From positions 2,480,001 to 2,544,000 of the forward strand of contig JAZAYU010000079.1 of NCBI GenBank assembly GCA_038501625.1: a DNA stretch of 64,000 nucleotides, in the 5' to 3' direction. This document shows, in pieces, positions 1 to 11,820 of the stretch. The DNA is from Corbicula japonica. Its lineage: Eukaryota > Mollusca > Bivalvia > Venerida > Cyrenidae. Position numbers and translations under genes: made by a program. Position 1 is the first letter of the stretch, and the number at the start of each line of letters is the position of its first letter. The notes beneath the pieces were generated by a model, which had not been told where the DNA came from, did no database searches, and saw only the letters and a list, made by a program, of their open reading frames with translations.

Positions 1-938
1 GTTATATGATTTGTTTCACAGAGTTATTGCCCTTTTAATTACTATAGTATGATCAGGAAGAGTCTTTAATGTACATGTGTGTAATCTTTTATATGCAAAA
101 ATCCGGGTATGTTATAGGAAAATTCTTTTTCGTGCTTTGCTTTCGAAACATCGGTTTGAATTCAGTATAACGTACTTTTAGAAGAGGTGTGCATATTGTG
201 AGCATGTTCGGCTGAATTATTTTAGCAGAGTTATTTCCCTTTAATAAGTACGATATAACCATTCGTGTTCGAGTTATTTCTCAGCGACCACTGGCTTGAA
301 TTCAAGAAAACTTGAATGAAAGCTTCACTAATAGGAGATGTGCATTGTATCAGCATGTTCTGACTACTTGATTTAAATCAGCACGGACACGATGACATAT
401 GAAAAGAAATTGATCGAGCTTTTACTGTGTTATCTAGAATTCGATAGAATCTTCCATGTATTCCTAAACTTCTGTTAAGAGATAAGCAAAGCAATCAGCA
501 GATGCGAAAATCACCAAACTTGCAAAGCGCTGTATAATTTTGGTTTTGTGCATTTGTTGGCAACCAATAAAAAGTATGCGTTTTGTCTTGTTTCCACTGA
601 ACAGTTTACACGGAGTTTAAAGTATGAGCAGTTACAAAATTTCTCCGAAGAAGTCACCTCCAGTAAATCAGTTACAATACACTGCAGTTATTGCTCATAT
701 AGCTCTTATAGAGTATTTTTGTATCTTTTCTATTGGCACAACTCATCCCTTACCAAATATGGTGGGTTTATAAAACAAAGGAAATAAAGACATAGCGTGC
801 AGTGTTCGCTTGGACAGTCGCTGTTTTACACAAAATATTTCAAATTTGCAACACGCAGCTGTGTTTTAGTATTGTTGATTAACATTTATTACAGTATATT
901 TACATCAAGTAATTATAATTTATTTAGAATACGCCAAC
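1..938. other. 5' intergenic, imperfect duplication
   Basis: No convincing gene. Two diverged copies of a ~150-200 bp unit can be followed: a segment with 'cagagttattgcccttt' near 20 recurs as 'cagagttatttcccttt' near 222, and the stretch ending 'gtgagcatgttc' near 205 recurs as 'tcagcatgttc' near 360. A pyrimidine-rich stretch ending in AG at 925-926 lies just before the sulfotransferase ATG, so an upstream 5' exon outside recognition is possible. Confidence 0.4.
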
Positions 939-3636
939 ATGGATAAGCCCTTTGTTCAGCCCAAGACACAGGTAGTGATCGTCGGCTATATGCGGAGTGG
1001 GTCATCACTGACCGGCAATATCATCCAGCACCACCCGTCAGTGTTTTACGTGTTCGAGCCCCTCCATGACCTTCTACAGAAATACACCACCGACATGGAG
1101 CAGTTATTCCCCAACTTTAGATTTAGGTGACGTACAGGGCCCAAGATCATAAAACTAAGTTTTGAGATCAGTCTCAAATCGCAAGGATCTGATTGGCCGA
1201 AATGGCGACTGGTCGCCATTTTAGCCAATCAGACTCTTAAGATTTGAGACTGATCTCCAGATTTAGTTTTATGATCTTGGGCAAAGATCTTTTGCTTTGA
1301 GTGTACTTTTAACGTTTGACATTTATATGAGCCCCTGTCGCACTATAGGTAGCGCGTTTCCACTGCGTATACACAGCGTTGTTAAGTTTTCTAGTGCGCC
1401 ATGAGATCGCAAGGAAAATCTGATATTTTTGTGAATATCTAGATGTCGTAGCGTTCTCACAGCGACTACGGAGCTCCCACCGCGTTCTATCGCGTTTCTA
1501 CGGAGTTCTTGTTTGCGATGTTTGCTTTCTGACGGCGCTGCCACTGAGAGCAGTGCGATTTCACGGTGCTCATACTGCGCTGTTGAAGCCGTCCGTTTGC
1601 ACTTTGCATAAAGCGAAGTGCACACACATGTCATCATCAAGTATTTGCCTGTTCTCGAAAAGTTTAAACTATGCATTTGGGTCGTCGTCGCAAACTGATA
1701 TGTACAATAGATCTGTCGTACCTGTATTTAGGCAAGCTGTAGCACGGCTTTCTACAACAGCCTATTTATAATGAAACTTTATACCGTTTTTGTTCAACTT
1801 TGTCACGAAAACCACGATGGAAACGGTAGACGCGCAATGATCGCCATGACAGCTCCGTGCAATCGCTGTAAGAGTGCAATAAAATAAATAACACGTGGAC
1901 CCGCCGTGTAAGCGCGGTAAAGACCCAGTGACATCTTAGAGATAGCCGTACAAACTCCGTGCAAGCGCCATTGACAACACCAGCATTTGCATTGCGACCT
2001 TTGTGCGCTCTCGCGGAGCTCCTGTGGCTTTGAAGGAGACCCTACTGTGTTGCTACGGCGACCTTACGGCAACCTCATTGCGCTCTTTATCAGAACGCCT
2101 AGCGACGGCATTAGTAGAGTGTGCATGCTTAAAGTGCGCGCCGTCGGTCTGCGTTCTAGTCGATCCCGGCGATGCCACAGCGTTGCTTCAGCGATGCATG
2201 CGATTGTATTGCGCGTACCTCGGCGTTCTTAAACGCCGTGGGATCGCCGTGAGAACGCAGCCATAGTGTAACAGGGCTTTTAGCGTTAGTTTTATTGAAA
2301 GATGTTTTCAGTAGTTTCAGTTATATAAATGAGAGGCATGTGTTCCATTTTCGGTCGAGTACTGCAGGCTTTATGCCACATTTTCGGTCAAGCACGGTAG
2401 ACTTTTAGCCACATTTCGGTCCATTACGGTAGACTTTATGCCACATTTTCGATAGATTACGGCAGACTTGATAAGATAATTTGGGTCGATTATGGTAGAC
2501 TTTTGCCATATTTTCGGTCGATTACGGCACATTTAATGCCGCATTATCGGTCAATTACGGTATATTTTATGCGACATATTCGGTCCATTACGGTAGACTA
2601 TGCCATATTTTCGGTCGATTGCGGCAGATTTTTTTTGGCATATTTTCGGTCGATTCGGGCAAACTTTATGCCACATTAACTGTCGATTACCGCAAATTTT
2701 ATGCCACATTTTTAGTCGATTACGGTATATTTTATGACGTATTTTCGGTCAAGTAGGGCAGTCTATATGTCACATTTTCGGTCGAGTATGTTAGAATTTT
2801 TGCCAGATTTACGGTCGAGTACTGACATGTCTGTTTATTTGTACCTTGTGTGTTTCATCTTCTTCAGGTCAGAGCGTCCCCTTATGACAATCAAAACAGA
2901 GGTGCAGCAACTGTTCCAAGCCTGGTTTACGTGCGATCTTGACTATATTTTACAAAAAGAGTATCGATATCACATTTCCTTCTTTAAGCTTGGACATAAA
3001 ACCAAATTGCTAACGGAATGCTTAAACCGGACTACGAACACTAGTTTCCGCTATACACAGAAGTGTACTAGCTACCTAAGAAAGCAGTGTGAAGATTCTT
3101 CATATTCAGTTATCAAAACTATCCGCACGCCGTTACACTGGTTATACGAGATAATGGTACAATTTCCAAACTTAAAACTCGTGCATTTGGTTCGGGATCC
3201 CCGCGCGGTGATAGTGTCGCAGCGCCAATACGGCGAGTGTATGCGTAGGAATGGTGGTGTGGTAGGATGTTCCAAGTTCCTTTGTTCTAGCATGGAGAAC
3301 GATTTAGCATCGTTCTTAATCTTCGAAAAACTGTTCCCAAATCGTATAACCAGACTCAGGTACGAACATCTAGCCAATGACCCAATACAAACCTCGCGAA
3401 ATCTGTACGATTATCTTAATCTTTCCTTTACCGACAAAACAAGGAAATATGTAATGAACATAACGATGTCAGGTTTAAATTCGAGTGATGTTTTAGATAC
3501 AATCCGGCCTTACGCTAGATCTTTTGTTGACAAATGGCGGTCCTTGATCAGTAACACAGAACTGGAAATCGTACAAACAATATGCAAACATGTTATGAAA
3601 GTATTGTCATATCACCATTTTATTAGACCAATATAA
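939..3636 (+). CDS. Carbohydrate sulfotransferase-like protein, two exons
   Basis: Exon 1 is 939-1126 and exon 2 is 2868-3636, giving 318 codons plus stop. The intron 1127-2867 has a GT donor and a TTCTTCAG acceptor; the split codon (AG|G) keeps the frame. Exon 1 carries the 5'-phosphosulfate loop (VIVGYMRSGSSLTGNII, residues ~13-29). Exon 2 carries the 3'-phosphate motif LVHLVRDPRAVIVSQ and a downstream RYEHLA..P block, as in Golgi Gal/GalNAc/GlcNAc O-sulfotransferases (CHST1/3-like), which move sulfate from PAPS to glycans. No signal anchor is seen at the N terminus; the family normally has one, so an upstream coding exon may be missing, or this member starts at 939. An ATTAAA at ~3715 could serve polyadenylation. 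The open frame upstream of 2868 is minisatellite, not exon. Confidence 0.85.
1139..1282. mobile_element. Palindromic MITE (CAAT-core family), copy 1
   Basis: A 144-bp near-palindrome: it starts GCCCAAGATCATAAAACTAA and ends with the reverse complement form TTAG(T)4ATGATCTTGGGC. The centre carries inverted ATCTGATTGG and AGCCAATCAGA. It sits 12 bp inside the sulfotransferase intron. Related copies are at 14006-14161, 38815-38900, 38985-39045 and 55174-55309. No coding capacity, so it is a non-autonomous hairpin element. Confidence 0.75.
1325..2282. mobile_element. GC-rich inverted-terminal element in sulfotransferase intron
   Basis: Base composition shifts sharply here to CpG-rich sequence with many CGCG/GCGTTC words, unlike the AT-rich flanks. 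The left end (GCCCCTGTCGCACTATAGG) and the reverse complement of the right end (GCCCTGTTACACTATGGC) match imperfectly over about 35 bp, so this looks like a ~0.95-kb non-autonomous DNA transposon. Short open frames inside (1553-1771, 1987-2232) have no recognisable domain. A target duplication is not clear. Confidence 0.5.
2346..2838 (+). repeat. Minisatellite, ~33-bp unit, ~15 copies
   Basis: Diverged tandem units with the core TTTTCGGTCGATTACGGTAG and a tail like ACTTTATGCCACA, 31-35 bp each. The array runs to within 30 bp of the exon 2 acceptor of the sulfotransferase gene, so it borders the branch-point region. Confidence 0.85.
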
Positions 3637-4177
3637 CTGTAAGAATTGTAACTTGTTGTTCTCGCCGATGCTGCTGCTGCTGTTATTGTTGTTGTAAGAA
3701 GATGTTAAAAGTGATTAAATATTTTTTCCCGAATGATGCATTGAATTGTCATTGCCATTTCATCATAACTATATAACTGTAAGAATCGTAACTTGTTGTT
3801 GCTGTTGTGTTTGTTGTAAGAAGATGTGAACCGGATCTAATATATCTTACAACACTTAGCTACAATTCCTTGCGGCCATTTGCATTTGTCTAAATAATGT
3901 CAGATTTTCAAAATATGTGAAAACGTCCCTTTTAACTTATATCGCTTTCAAGGTCATATCATTTTGCCGTATTATTTTGACGGATGTTTTAGAAATGAAA
4001 TTAAACGATATCGGTTTGTTTTTGTTATTCTATTCACCCAGCAATATCAGCGTTCTGTAATTTAAAAATTTCTTGTTGCTAGATTAAGAAGTCAGAATTT
4101 CTTTAGAGATGCTGTAAATATTAGAAAGCTTGAATTTTTGTGGAGATGCTATAAATATTATCAATGGAAAAACGAGA
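3637..4177. other. Sulfotransferase 3' flank with duplicated segment
   Basis: A ~140-bp spaced duplication: ATAACTGTAAGAATTGTAAC at ~3634 recurs with one change at ~3774, each followed by a TTGTTG/CTG-rich stretch and GTAAGAAGATGT. Probably 3' UTR or its duplicate. No gene seen. Confidence 0.4.
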
Positions 4178-7100
4178 TGTGTGAAGTTAGCAGCCTAGCG
4201 GCCTGGCGGCGTGACGTTAACGGCCTAGCGACATGGCGACGTGAAGTTAGCGTCCTAGCGGCCTAAACTTAATATTTATGTTTATCTGAAAACGTCTTCG
4301 AAAACTTAAAAAAAAAACACCACAAATTTAGTTCTTGTTGATATTTTACTTAATCATCCCTCGAGGGCGTGATGCAAAAAGGTGCTATCTGAAGTTTTTG
4401 TCATTTTTCATGTTTATACATTTTTCACTGTGTGTCACCTTTATCTATATAATGTACAAATATCCAGTACTTAAAGTTATGTTTAACATATTTTATCACC
4501 AGAACACAAAGGTGCTATCTGCTAAATGTAAAAATTCATAGCGCAAGAAGGAGCTATGTGCAATTTTTGCAAGGCAAAAAGGGGATATTTGCCACATAGC
4601 TCCTTCTTGTATTGAATATCATAATACTTTTAATTGCAATAAATGATAATTTTATCATTTTAACCCAAATTACCTTGACAAGCTTATCAATTATGCTGGA
4701 TTATGCTGGACAGAATCTAATTTCAATCAGTTTAAAAGATTTCTCAAGCAAATTTACATAGATTTAAAACAAAAAAGTTTGTGTTTGGAAAAATACCACA
4801 ATGGTCGAAAACGAAAAGTATTAACAACACAATACAAAATATATAAATGAAATAAAATAATTCAGAAACGAACAAAAATAAAGAAACAAGTAAAGGATGC
4901 TGGAAGAAAGAGCAATGAAATCAAAATGCATCGACCGATTGTAAAGGTAAATGAAGGTCACATTTAAACTAGACAAAGCTGGGAACCTTGAAGGAAGCTA
5001 GACTGTACACCTGGTATGAGGACTTTAAAAAAACTACTGGTTCCTTTTTTTGAAACAGCTGAAAAGAGAATTTTCTAGTTTGCAGTCGATTGAAGAGAAT
5101 CAATATCCTATCCAATGGTATCTCTATGTTGATTGTTGTGTTGCATCAATTACAGGGGTTTCAATTATGCTGAACACTGAGGGTCATTTCGATAATATGT
5201 TGGGGGATTCTGCAAATTCATAGCAGAAATACCCCTAGTTTTTTTTTCAAATGACAGTTTAACTAAAATTAAAGGAGTCAAATTGGGGTCTTTCTGAAAT
5301 TTCAAGAGTGAAAAGGTCCAAATGAACCTCTGCAAATACAAGACATATCCTAGATAAAAATGCTGCTTTACTCCGAAACACGCTTATGGGTCAGGATAAG
5401 GAAAATCATTATATTTCTTATAAATTCAGGCCATCTTGGTGCCACCGAAAAAGAAGAATTATGCAATGACAATATTGCAGATATATATGACCTTGCAGAT
5501 TTGATTCAAGGAAAAGGTTAGGAAGTCCAACAAGAAAAGGGTGGTCATGCATTCTCGAAAATATTAAAATAATTGTTTTATATACTGAAAAAATTCCCAA
5601 TTATAAAAGCACAAAATGACCCAAGACTAATATTTTGTGAAAGTCAATTTTGTGAAAGTCAGATATTATAACTGATGCTAACATGACTTACTTGACCCTA
5701 AAACATCTCTGAAAGTCAAAGAATACTTCGGGAACCAAATCAGGAAGAATAAGATTCAGATGAAAACTAGTAACACTCAATTTATATCGGAAGAAAAATG
5801 TCTGTTACCAAACTAGTTATATCAATAAAAATTAGAAGCTGTTAACTTTTGAATGTATATATTATTAAAATCAAATGATACCTGCCTACAACATATATAA
5901 AAAACAATAATCTTTAAGAAATTGTTAGTTTGTCATGAATTAAACTACAATATTATCTGCCAAATAGCACCTTCTAGCTGTGAATTTTAACTAAATTTTG
6001 TAAAATTCGGTACTTCAAAAAGGTGCTATCTGCATTTATACCTTATTTGGGTGTGTAAATCGAGAGCAATTTAACTGAAAAATTGTTATAATATAGATGT
6101 TATGTAGCTACACATCCATGCACAAAACAAAACTGAACAACCTTAAAGGAATACGTTTGGCTGGATTTCACCAGTACTATTTTATTAAGCGTTACTTATG
6201 CATCATTTTGACGTACAGAACTTTATTTTATGTTAAATATTGACAAAGTTATCTCCTGTCAAAGATCCGTTATTTGCAAAATCGGCGGGCATCTATGACC
6301 GTCGCCATGTTTGTTTCCTTTTCGATGCGCGCACCTGCTGATGACGTCATTTACACACTTCCGTTCGTATCGTTTCCATTTAATGTCCAATTCTTATCAT
6401 TCTCAACCATGGAATATTCATTCATTTAACAAATATATAATAGTGTATGATTTTGAGCCTGAAAATTCTGAAACTGAATTAGCCAAGATTGAAAGAAACT
6501 GCTTGTTATGCCACCATTAATTACAAAAGAATGCCGAGAATTGTAGCACATTTTAACCTATTTTCTTGTTAGTGAGGCCAATATATAGGTGTAAAATATT
6601 TTTCCTGATCGACTTGGCAGATTTTTCGGCCAAAATGCGTTTACTTCATATATACCCGATGTCCTTAAATGGGAGGTAAAAGTTTGAATTCAGCGATCTA
6701 GAGTCATTGTTGTATGCAGCATCTGAAGCGATCACATTAACCACTTTTTCATTTTGTATTAACAAGTACCATTGACTTTTTTTTAAAATGTAATACATAG
6801 ATCCCTGAAAATACATCTTTCTTGAATTTATTATTCAAAAGTCGAATAATTCTTGTTTTCACTGTATTCACATAGTTATGTTTTTCTCCTGGTGCAAAAA
6901 GAATAATTATACGATAATTATACTCGTATCGTTTGCGTAATAGTTACCCGACTTCAGGTGGTCCGCGCAATCGAAAAGACACCAACATGCATACTAATCG
7001 GTAGGCGGAGTTTACCCAGAAAAAAGTAGAAAAATTGAACGTCATTGGCTAATTTGCTTTACCGTAACGTTTTTGATCTGTAAATTTCATTTGCGACCTG

Positions 7101-8848
7101 AAGACACAATAACTTTATGACACGACGAATTTGAATAAACGGATGTCGGCGAATTTAGAGCTTGTCAGATATTTGTCTGGGGTTGTAAACGGTTGGTGTT
7201 TCCCACAACAGTGCAAATGGCTCGGGGGACATTGAGCTGTTTATTGAATATGAAGCCATCCCGACAAAGATTAAAATGCATACCGGCAGATCAATCGTCC
7301 CTTATAAGTTTGTTAAGAAATTAAGGCATACCGGTGTCATAATGTCCTGGAGAAGGCCCTGAATTGAATTAACGTATTTTTGAAAAGTTGATGACAACGG
7401 AACTTTGAAAGTCACCGAACCCTGACAAATATGAAAATGTTTCAGGCCCGGTTTGATTAAGCTTGTTCATGGTTATTAATTGAAATGCATATTAATCTAC
7501 ACGCCGCTAAGCCTTCAAAACGAACATTTACTGTAAAATTGTATATTTCTTTCTTAAATCTAATTATAAATTTATTTAAAATAAAATACTCTTATTAAAA
7601 TGGTGTGAAAATACTTAATTGACATATTTAATTTGAGGAGACGTGAGGGGGCAATAGTAAACTCAATGTTAATTTATACTAAAAGGAAAATTTCAAAGCG
7701 ATCGTAGCGTATAACATTCTCATTAAACATATTGTCTTCTGAATCCTAGTGAGCGATGCAATTACTTGAGCAAAATGTAAGATAAGAAGGTAAAATCACT
7801 CAATACACTAAAACTATAATGTGATTTTTCCCTATTTGTGCTCCTTTGCAATATTTTCCCGCATATAGCAATGTTTTCATATAAATAAATTTGCCTGCAT
7901 TCATCTCTGCGTATATTCTTTATGAAACGGAAGTGTGTAAATGACGTCACACCTCGTTGTTTTATCTCTCGCGAGACAACGAGATGTCAATAATGGCCGC
8001 TCTCATGCTACGCTCGAAAAAACGATTATCAGTGTAATTAAAAGAAAGTTTTACAATTATCGTATTCGTCGTCATCAATTGATTACGAAAATTGTATTAT
8101 TCAAAATACATTTTATCATTTAAACAAAGGTTATAATCAGCCGAACGTATTCCTTTAAACCTGATTTTTCAGAGAGAGTCAAACCTTTAAACGGCTTTTC
8201 CCGAAAATTTACAAATATGCAGATAGCACCTTCTTGCATCACGCCCTCGCCCTGAAATGTACATTGCATGCTGTAAAAATCGATTTCAAGCCGTTTTTAA
8301 GATAAACATAAATTATGATAAATATTAAGTTTAGGCCGCTAGGCCGCCAGGCTTCAAAAACTAAAAAAATCGAAGCTAGTTCTTGTTGATATTTTGCTTA
8401 TTCACCCCTGAAATGTACATAACATGCTGAAAAAATCGATTTCAAGACGTTTTAAGATATACATAAATTATGATAAATATTAAGTTTAGGCCGCTAGGCC
8501 GCCAGGCTTCGAAAACTTAAAAAAATCAAAGCTAGTTCTTGTTGATATTTTACTTAATCATCCCTGAAATGTACATTTACAAAGAGTACATGAGAGTCAA
8601 TGTACAAAGAGATTCCGAGTCGTCTTTGCAGATAAGCTAGAACTTTGTTAAATAATTTATTTTAAAAAAATAAAAGATAAATTATGTTGATAACTTGCTT
8701 ATACACCCCTGCAATGTACATTATTTGCTGTAAAAATGAATTTCAATCCGTTTTAAAATCAGGCTAAATTGTGATAAAGGCAGCCATCTTCACGCCGCTA
8801 GGCCGCCAGGCCGCTAACTTCACGCAGCAAGACCGCTAGGCCGCCAGT
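4178..8848. mobile_element. Fold-back element with CpG-rich inverted ends
   Basis: The left end has repeated GGCCTAGCGGCCTGGCGG and GTGAAGTTAGC words followed by CCTAAACTTAATATTTATG, then AGGGCGTGATGC and AAGGTGCTATCTG near 4370-4392. The same string appears inverted at the right: CAGATAGCACCTTCTTGCAT at 8219, then AATATTAAGTTTAGGCCGC and GCCGCTAGGCCGCCAGG at ~8320-8510 and again to 8848. The AAGGTGCTATCTG word recurs at 4511 and 6019 and inverted at ~5958; a hairpin with AAGAAGGAGCTATGTG arms lies at ~4545-4611. No transposase ORF is present, so it is non-autonomous or internally decayed. It contains a nested element (6147-8154). Confidence 0.6.
6147..8154. mobile_element. Nested TTAA-flanked element (piggyBac-like target)
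   Basis: Inverted ends AGGAATACGTTTGGCTG (left) and CAGCCGAACGTATTCCT (right) are flanked by TTAA at 6143-6146 and 8155-8158. A second inverted block, TGACGTCATTTACACACTTC, lies ~200 bp inside each end (~6341 and ~7933). Length 2008 bp, with no recognisable transposase. TTAA duplication is the piggyBac signature, but the ends do not start with the usual CCY, so superfamily assignment is inference. Confidence 0.65.
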
Positions 8849-11261
8849 ACGTCCCGCATTAGTTCGTAAACACTCTAGCGGTCACATTTTTCCCTCGATT
8901 GTTTTGTAACTTGGTCAGGATGTTTGTCCCAACGATTTCTCGGACGAGGTCGAATATGGGTCATCTGGGTCCAAAAACTAGATCACTGTTACTAAAAATA
9001 GAATTTTCTTGTTAACACTCTAGCGGTCACATTTTTGCTCCGATTGTCATGAAACTTGGTCAGGATGTTTGTCTTAATGATTTCTCGAAAGAGTTCGAAT
9101 ATGGGTCATCAAGGTCCAAAACCTAGGTCACTGTTAATAAAAATAGAATTTTCTTGTTAACACTTGCGGTCAAATTTTTGCTCCGATTGTCATGAAACAT
9201 GCTCAGGATGTTTGTCCCAATGACTTCTTGGACGAGTTCGAATATGGGTCATCTGAGTCCAAAAACTAGGTCACTGTTACTAAAAATAGAATTTTCTTGT
9301 TAACACTCTAGCGGTCACATTTTTGCTCCGATTGTCATGAAACTTGGTCAGGATGTTTGTCTTAATGATTTCTCGAAAGAGTTCGAATATGGGTCATCAA
9401 GGTCCAAAACCTAGGTCACTGTTAATAAAAATAGAATTTTCTTGTTAACACTTGCGGTCAAATTTTCGCTCCGATTGTCATGAAATTTGGTCAGGATGTC
9501 TGTCCCAGTAATTTCTCGGACGAGTTCGAATAAGGGTCATCTGGTCCAAAAACTAGGTCACTGTTACTAAAAATAGAATCATCTTGTCTTGGCTGTGAAA
9601 TTGTTATTTCTCATTGGATTTCAAAATAACTTGGCACAAATGTTTACCGAGACAAGGCGGTGTGTCGAGTATAATACCAATGCCTGTTGGTCCAATGTCA
9701 AGGTCACTGCTACTAAAAATAGAATTTTCTTGTTAACACTGTAGTGGTCACATTTTTGCTCCGATTGTCACAAAACTTGGTCAGGACGTATCTCCCAGTA
9801 ATAACCTAAACTTGGTCAGGACGTATGTCCCAGTAATTACTTGGACGAGTTCGAATATTGGTCAACTGGGGTCAAAAACTAGGTCACTGTTACTAAAAAT
9901 AGAAATTTTTTGTCTTGGCTATAAAATTGTTATTTCTCATTGGATTTCCAAATAACTTGGCACAAATGTTCACTGAGATAAGGCAGTGTGTCGAGTATAA
10001 TACCCATGCCTGTTGGTCCAAGGTCAAGGTCACCGTTACTAAAAATAGATTATTTTTGTTAACACTGTAGTGGTCACATTTTTGCTCCGATTGTCAAAAA
10101 ACTTGGTCAGGACGTATCTCCCAGTAATTACCTAAACTTGGTCAGGACGTATCTCCCAGTAATTACTTGGACGAGTTCCAATATGGGTCATATGGGGTCA
10201 AAAACTAGGTCACTGTTACTAAAAATAGAAAAATTTTGTCTTGGCTGTAAAATTATTATTTTTCATTGGATTTCAAAATAACTTGGCACAAATGTTCACC
10301 ATGACAAGGGGCTGTGTCTAGTACAATACCCATGCCTGTTGGTCCCAGGTCAAGGTCACTGTTACTAAAAATAGAATGTTCTTGTTAACACTCTAGTGGT
10401 CGCATTTTTGCTCCGATTGTCACGAAACTTGGTCAGGACGAATGTCCTAGTAATAACTTGGAACAGTTCGAATATGGGTCATCTGGGGTCAAAAACTAGG
10501 TCACTGTTACTAAAAATAGAAACATCTTGCCTTGGCTGTAAAATTGTTATTTCTCATTGGATTTCAAAATAACTTGGCACAAATGTTAACTATGACAAGG
10601 CATTGTGTAGAGTACAATACCCATGCCTGCTGGTCCAAGGTCAAGGTCACTGTTAGTAAAAATAGAATTTTCTTGTTAACTCTTTAGTGGTCACATTTTC
10701 GCTCTGACTGTTCAATTGTAAATAAACTTGGTCAGTACATATGTCCCAGTTATTAATTGGACGGGTTTGAATATGGGTCATCTGGGGTCAAAAACTAGGT
10801 CACTGTTACTAAAAATAGAAAAATCTTGTCCAGGCTGTAAATTTGTTATTTCTCATTGGATTTTAAAATAACTTGGCTCAAATGTTTACCATGACAAGGT
10901 GTTGTTTCGCGTACAATACCCATGCCTGTTGGTCCAAGATCAAGGTCACTGTTACTAAAAATAAAATTTTCTTGTCTGGGCTGTAACTTCATAATGAATG
11001 GAGTGATTTCAAAATAACTTTACATAAAGGTTCACCATGACAAGGGGGTGTGTTGCGTACAATACCCATGCCGGTAGGTCCAAGGTCAAGGTCACTGTTA
11101 CTAAAAATAGCATTTTCTTTTCCAAGCTGTAAAATTGTTGTTTCTTATTGGATTTTAAAATAACTTGGTGTAAATGTTCACCATATCGAGACGTTGGGTC
11201 ACATACAACACAACTTTGTTGTACTCAGGTGAGCGATAAAGGGCCATCATGGCCCTCTTGT
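8849..11261. mobile_element. Pearl/HINE-like element with tandem core
   Basis: Core of ~150-bp and ~300-bp composite tandem units that share TAGGTCACTGTTACTAAAAA and TTGGTCAGGATGTTTGTC; the later units add CATTGGATTTCAAAATAACT and CCCATGCCTGTTGGTCCAAG. The right end has a perfect hairpin AGGGCCATCATGGCCCT (11240-11256) followed by CTTGTTT. Terminal hairpin plus minisatellite core is the architecture of bivalve pearl elements and Helentron-associated interspersed elements; classification is inference. An inverted relative lies at 49830-51280. Confidence 0.65.
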
Positions 11262-11389
11262 TTATTTCTTGTTGTTATATGTTGTGTTTATTTTTTCCAT
11301 TTGGCAGCTCTTAAAGTATACAAGGCACAGAGTTTAAAGTCAGATAGATTTTGATAGAACGCTGCACAACTTTCAAATTATTACCCTTT

Positions 11390-11395
11390 TTTATT
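11390..11395 (-). terminator. Poly(A) signal of the Kringle/ShKT/TSP1 gene
   Basis: AATAAA on the minus strand, 160 bp past the stop codon at 11555, which fits a short 3' UTR. Confidence 0.6.
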
Positions 11396-11554
11396 GTTCT
11401 TGCCCAAGGTATAATTTAATAACTATAACAGAGACCTACACAGATACAGATACAGGGGCATTGTCATTGGCCATATTATACTTCGGGGAGCATCCATCAT
11501 TTATAATGACATCTTGTTTGTAAATGAGCATGACAACATTAGTAATATTGTAAC

Positions 11555-11820
11555 CTATGTAAAATTGTCTGTGAATGATGACGCACCGGGGCAGGTGGTC
11601 GTCGTACAAAGGCCTAAACTGTAGTTCATAGTGCCAGGGTTAAGGTCCTCGCACAACTGGCTCTCAGATGTTGAACAAGTTCTGAATCGTTTCCTGTAAC
11701 AAGCGCCATCCTTTATGTTACACTCCCATGATCCCCATGGTAACCAGTGTGGAACTGGTGTTGTCGTGTGTCTTAGCGTAGGTGATGTTGTTGTTACAGT
11801 TGTTACTGCATACAGGGTAT
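11555..11820 (-). CDS. TSP1-domain terminal exon
   Basis: The acceptor AAATGCAG precedes 11820. A Thr/Pro-rich linker leads into a thrombospondin type-1 repeat with the W..W..W signature (HWLPWGSWEC), the R.R.C strand (KRFRTC) and six cysteines ending TTTTCPG. The frame from the two leading bases at 11820 reaches TAG at 11557-11555. The Trp ladder and cysteine spacing make the domain call firm. Confidence 0.85.

Noticed and set aside
1553..2266. Genes in the CpG-rich intron block
   Set aside because: Short frames without domains, inside an inverted-repeat element.
2734..2867. N-terminal extension of the sulfotransferase exon 2 frame
   Set aside because: It encodes minisatellite sequence and precedes a clear acceptor that joins in frame to exon 1.
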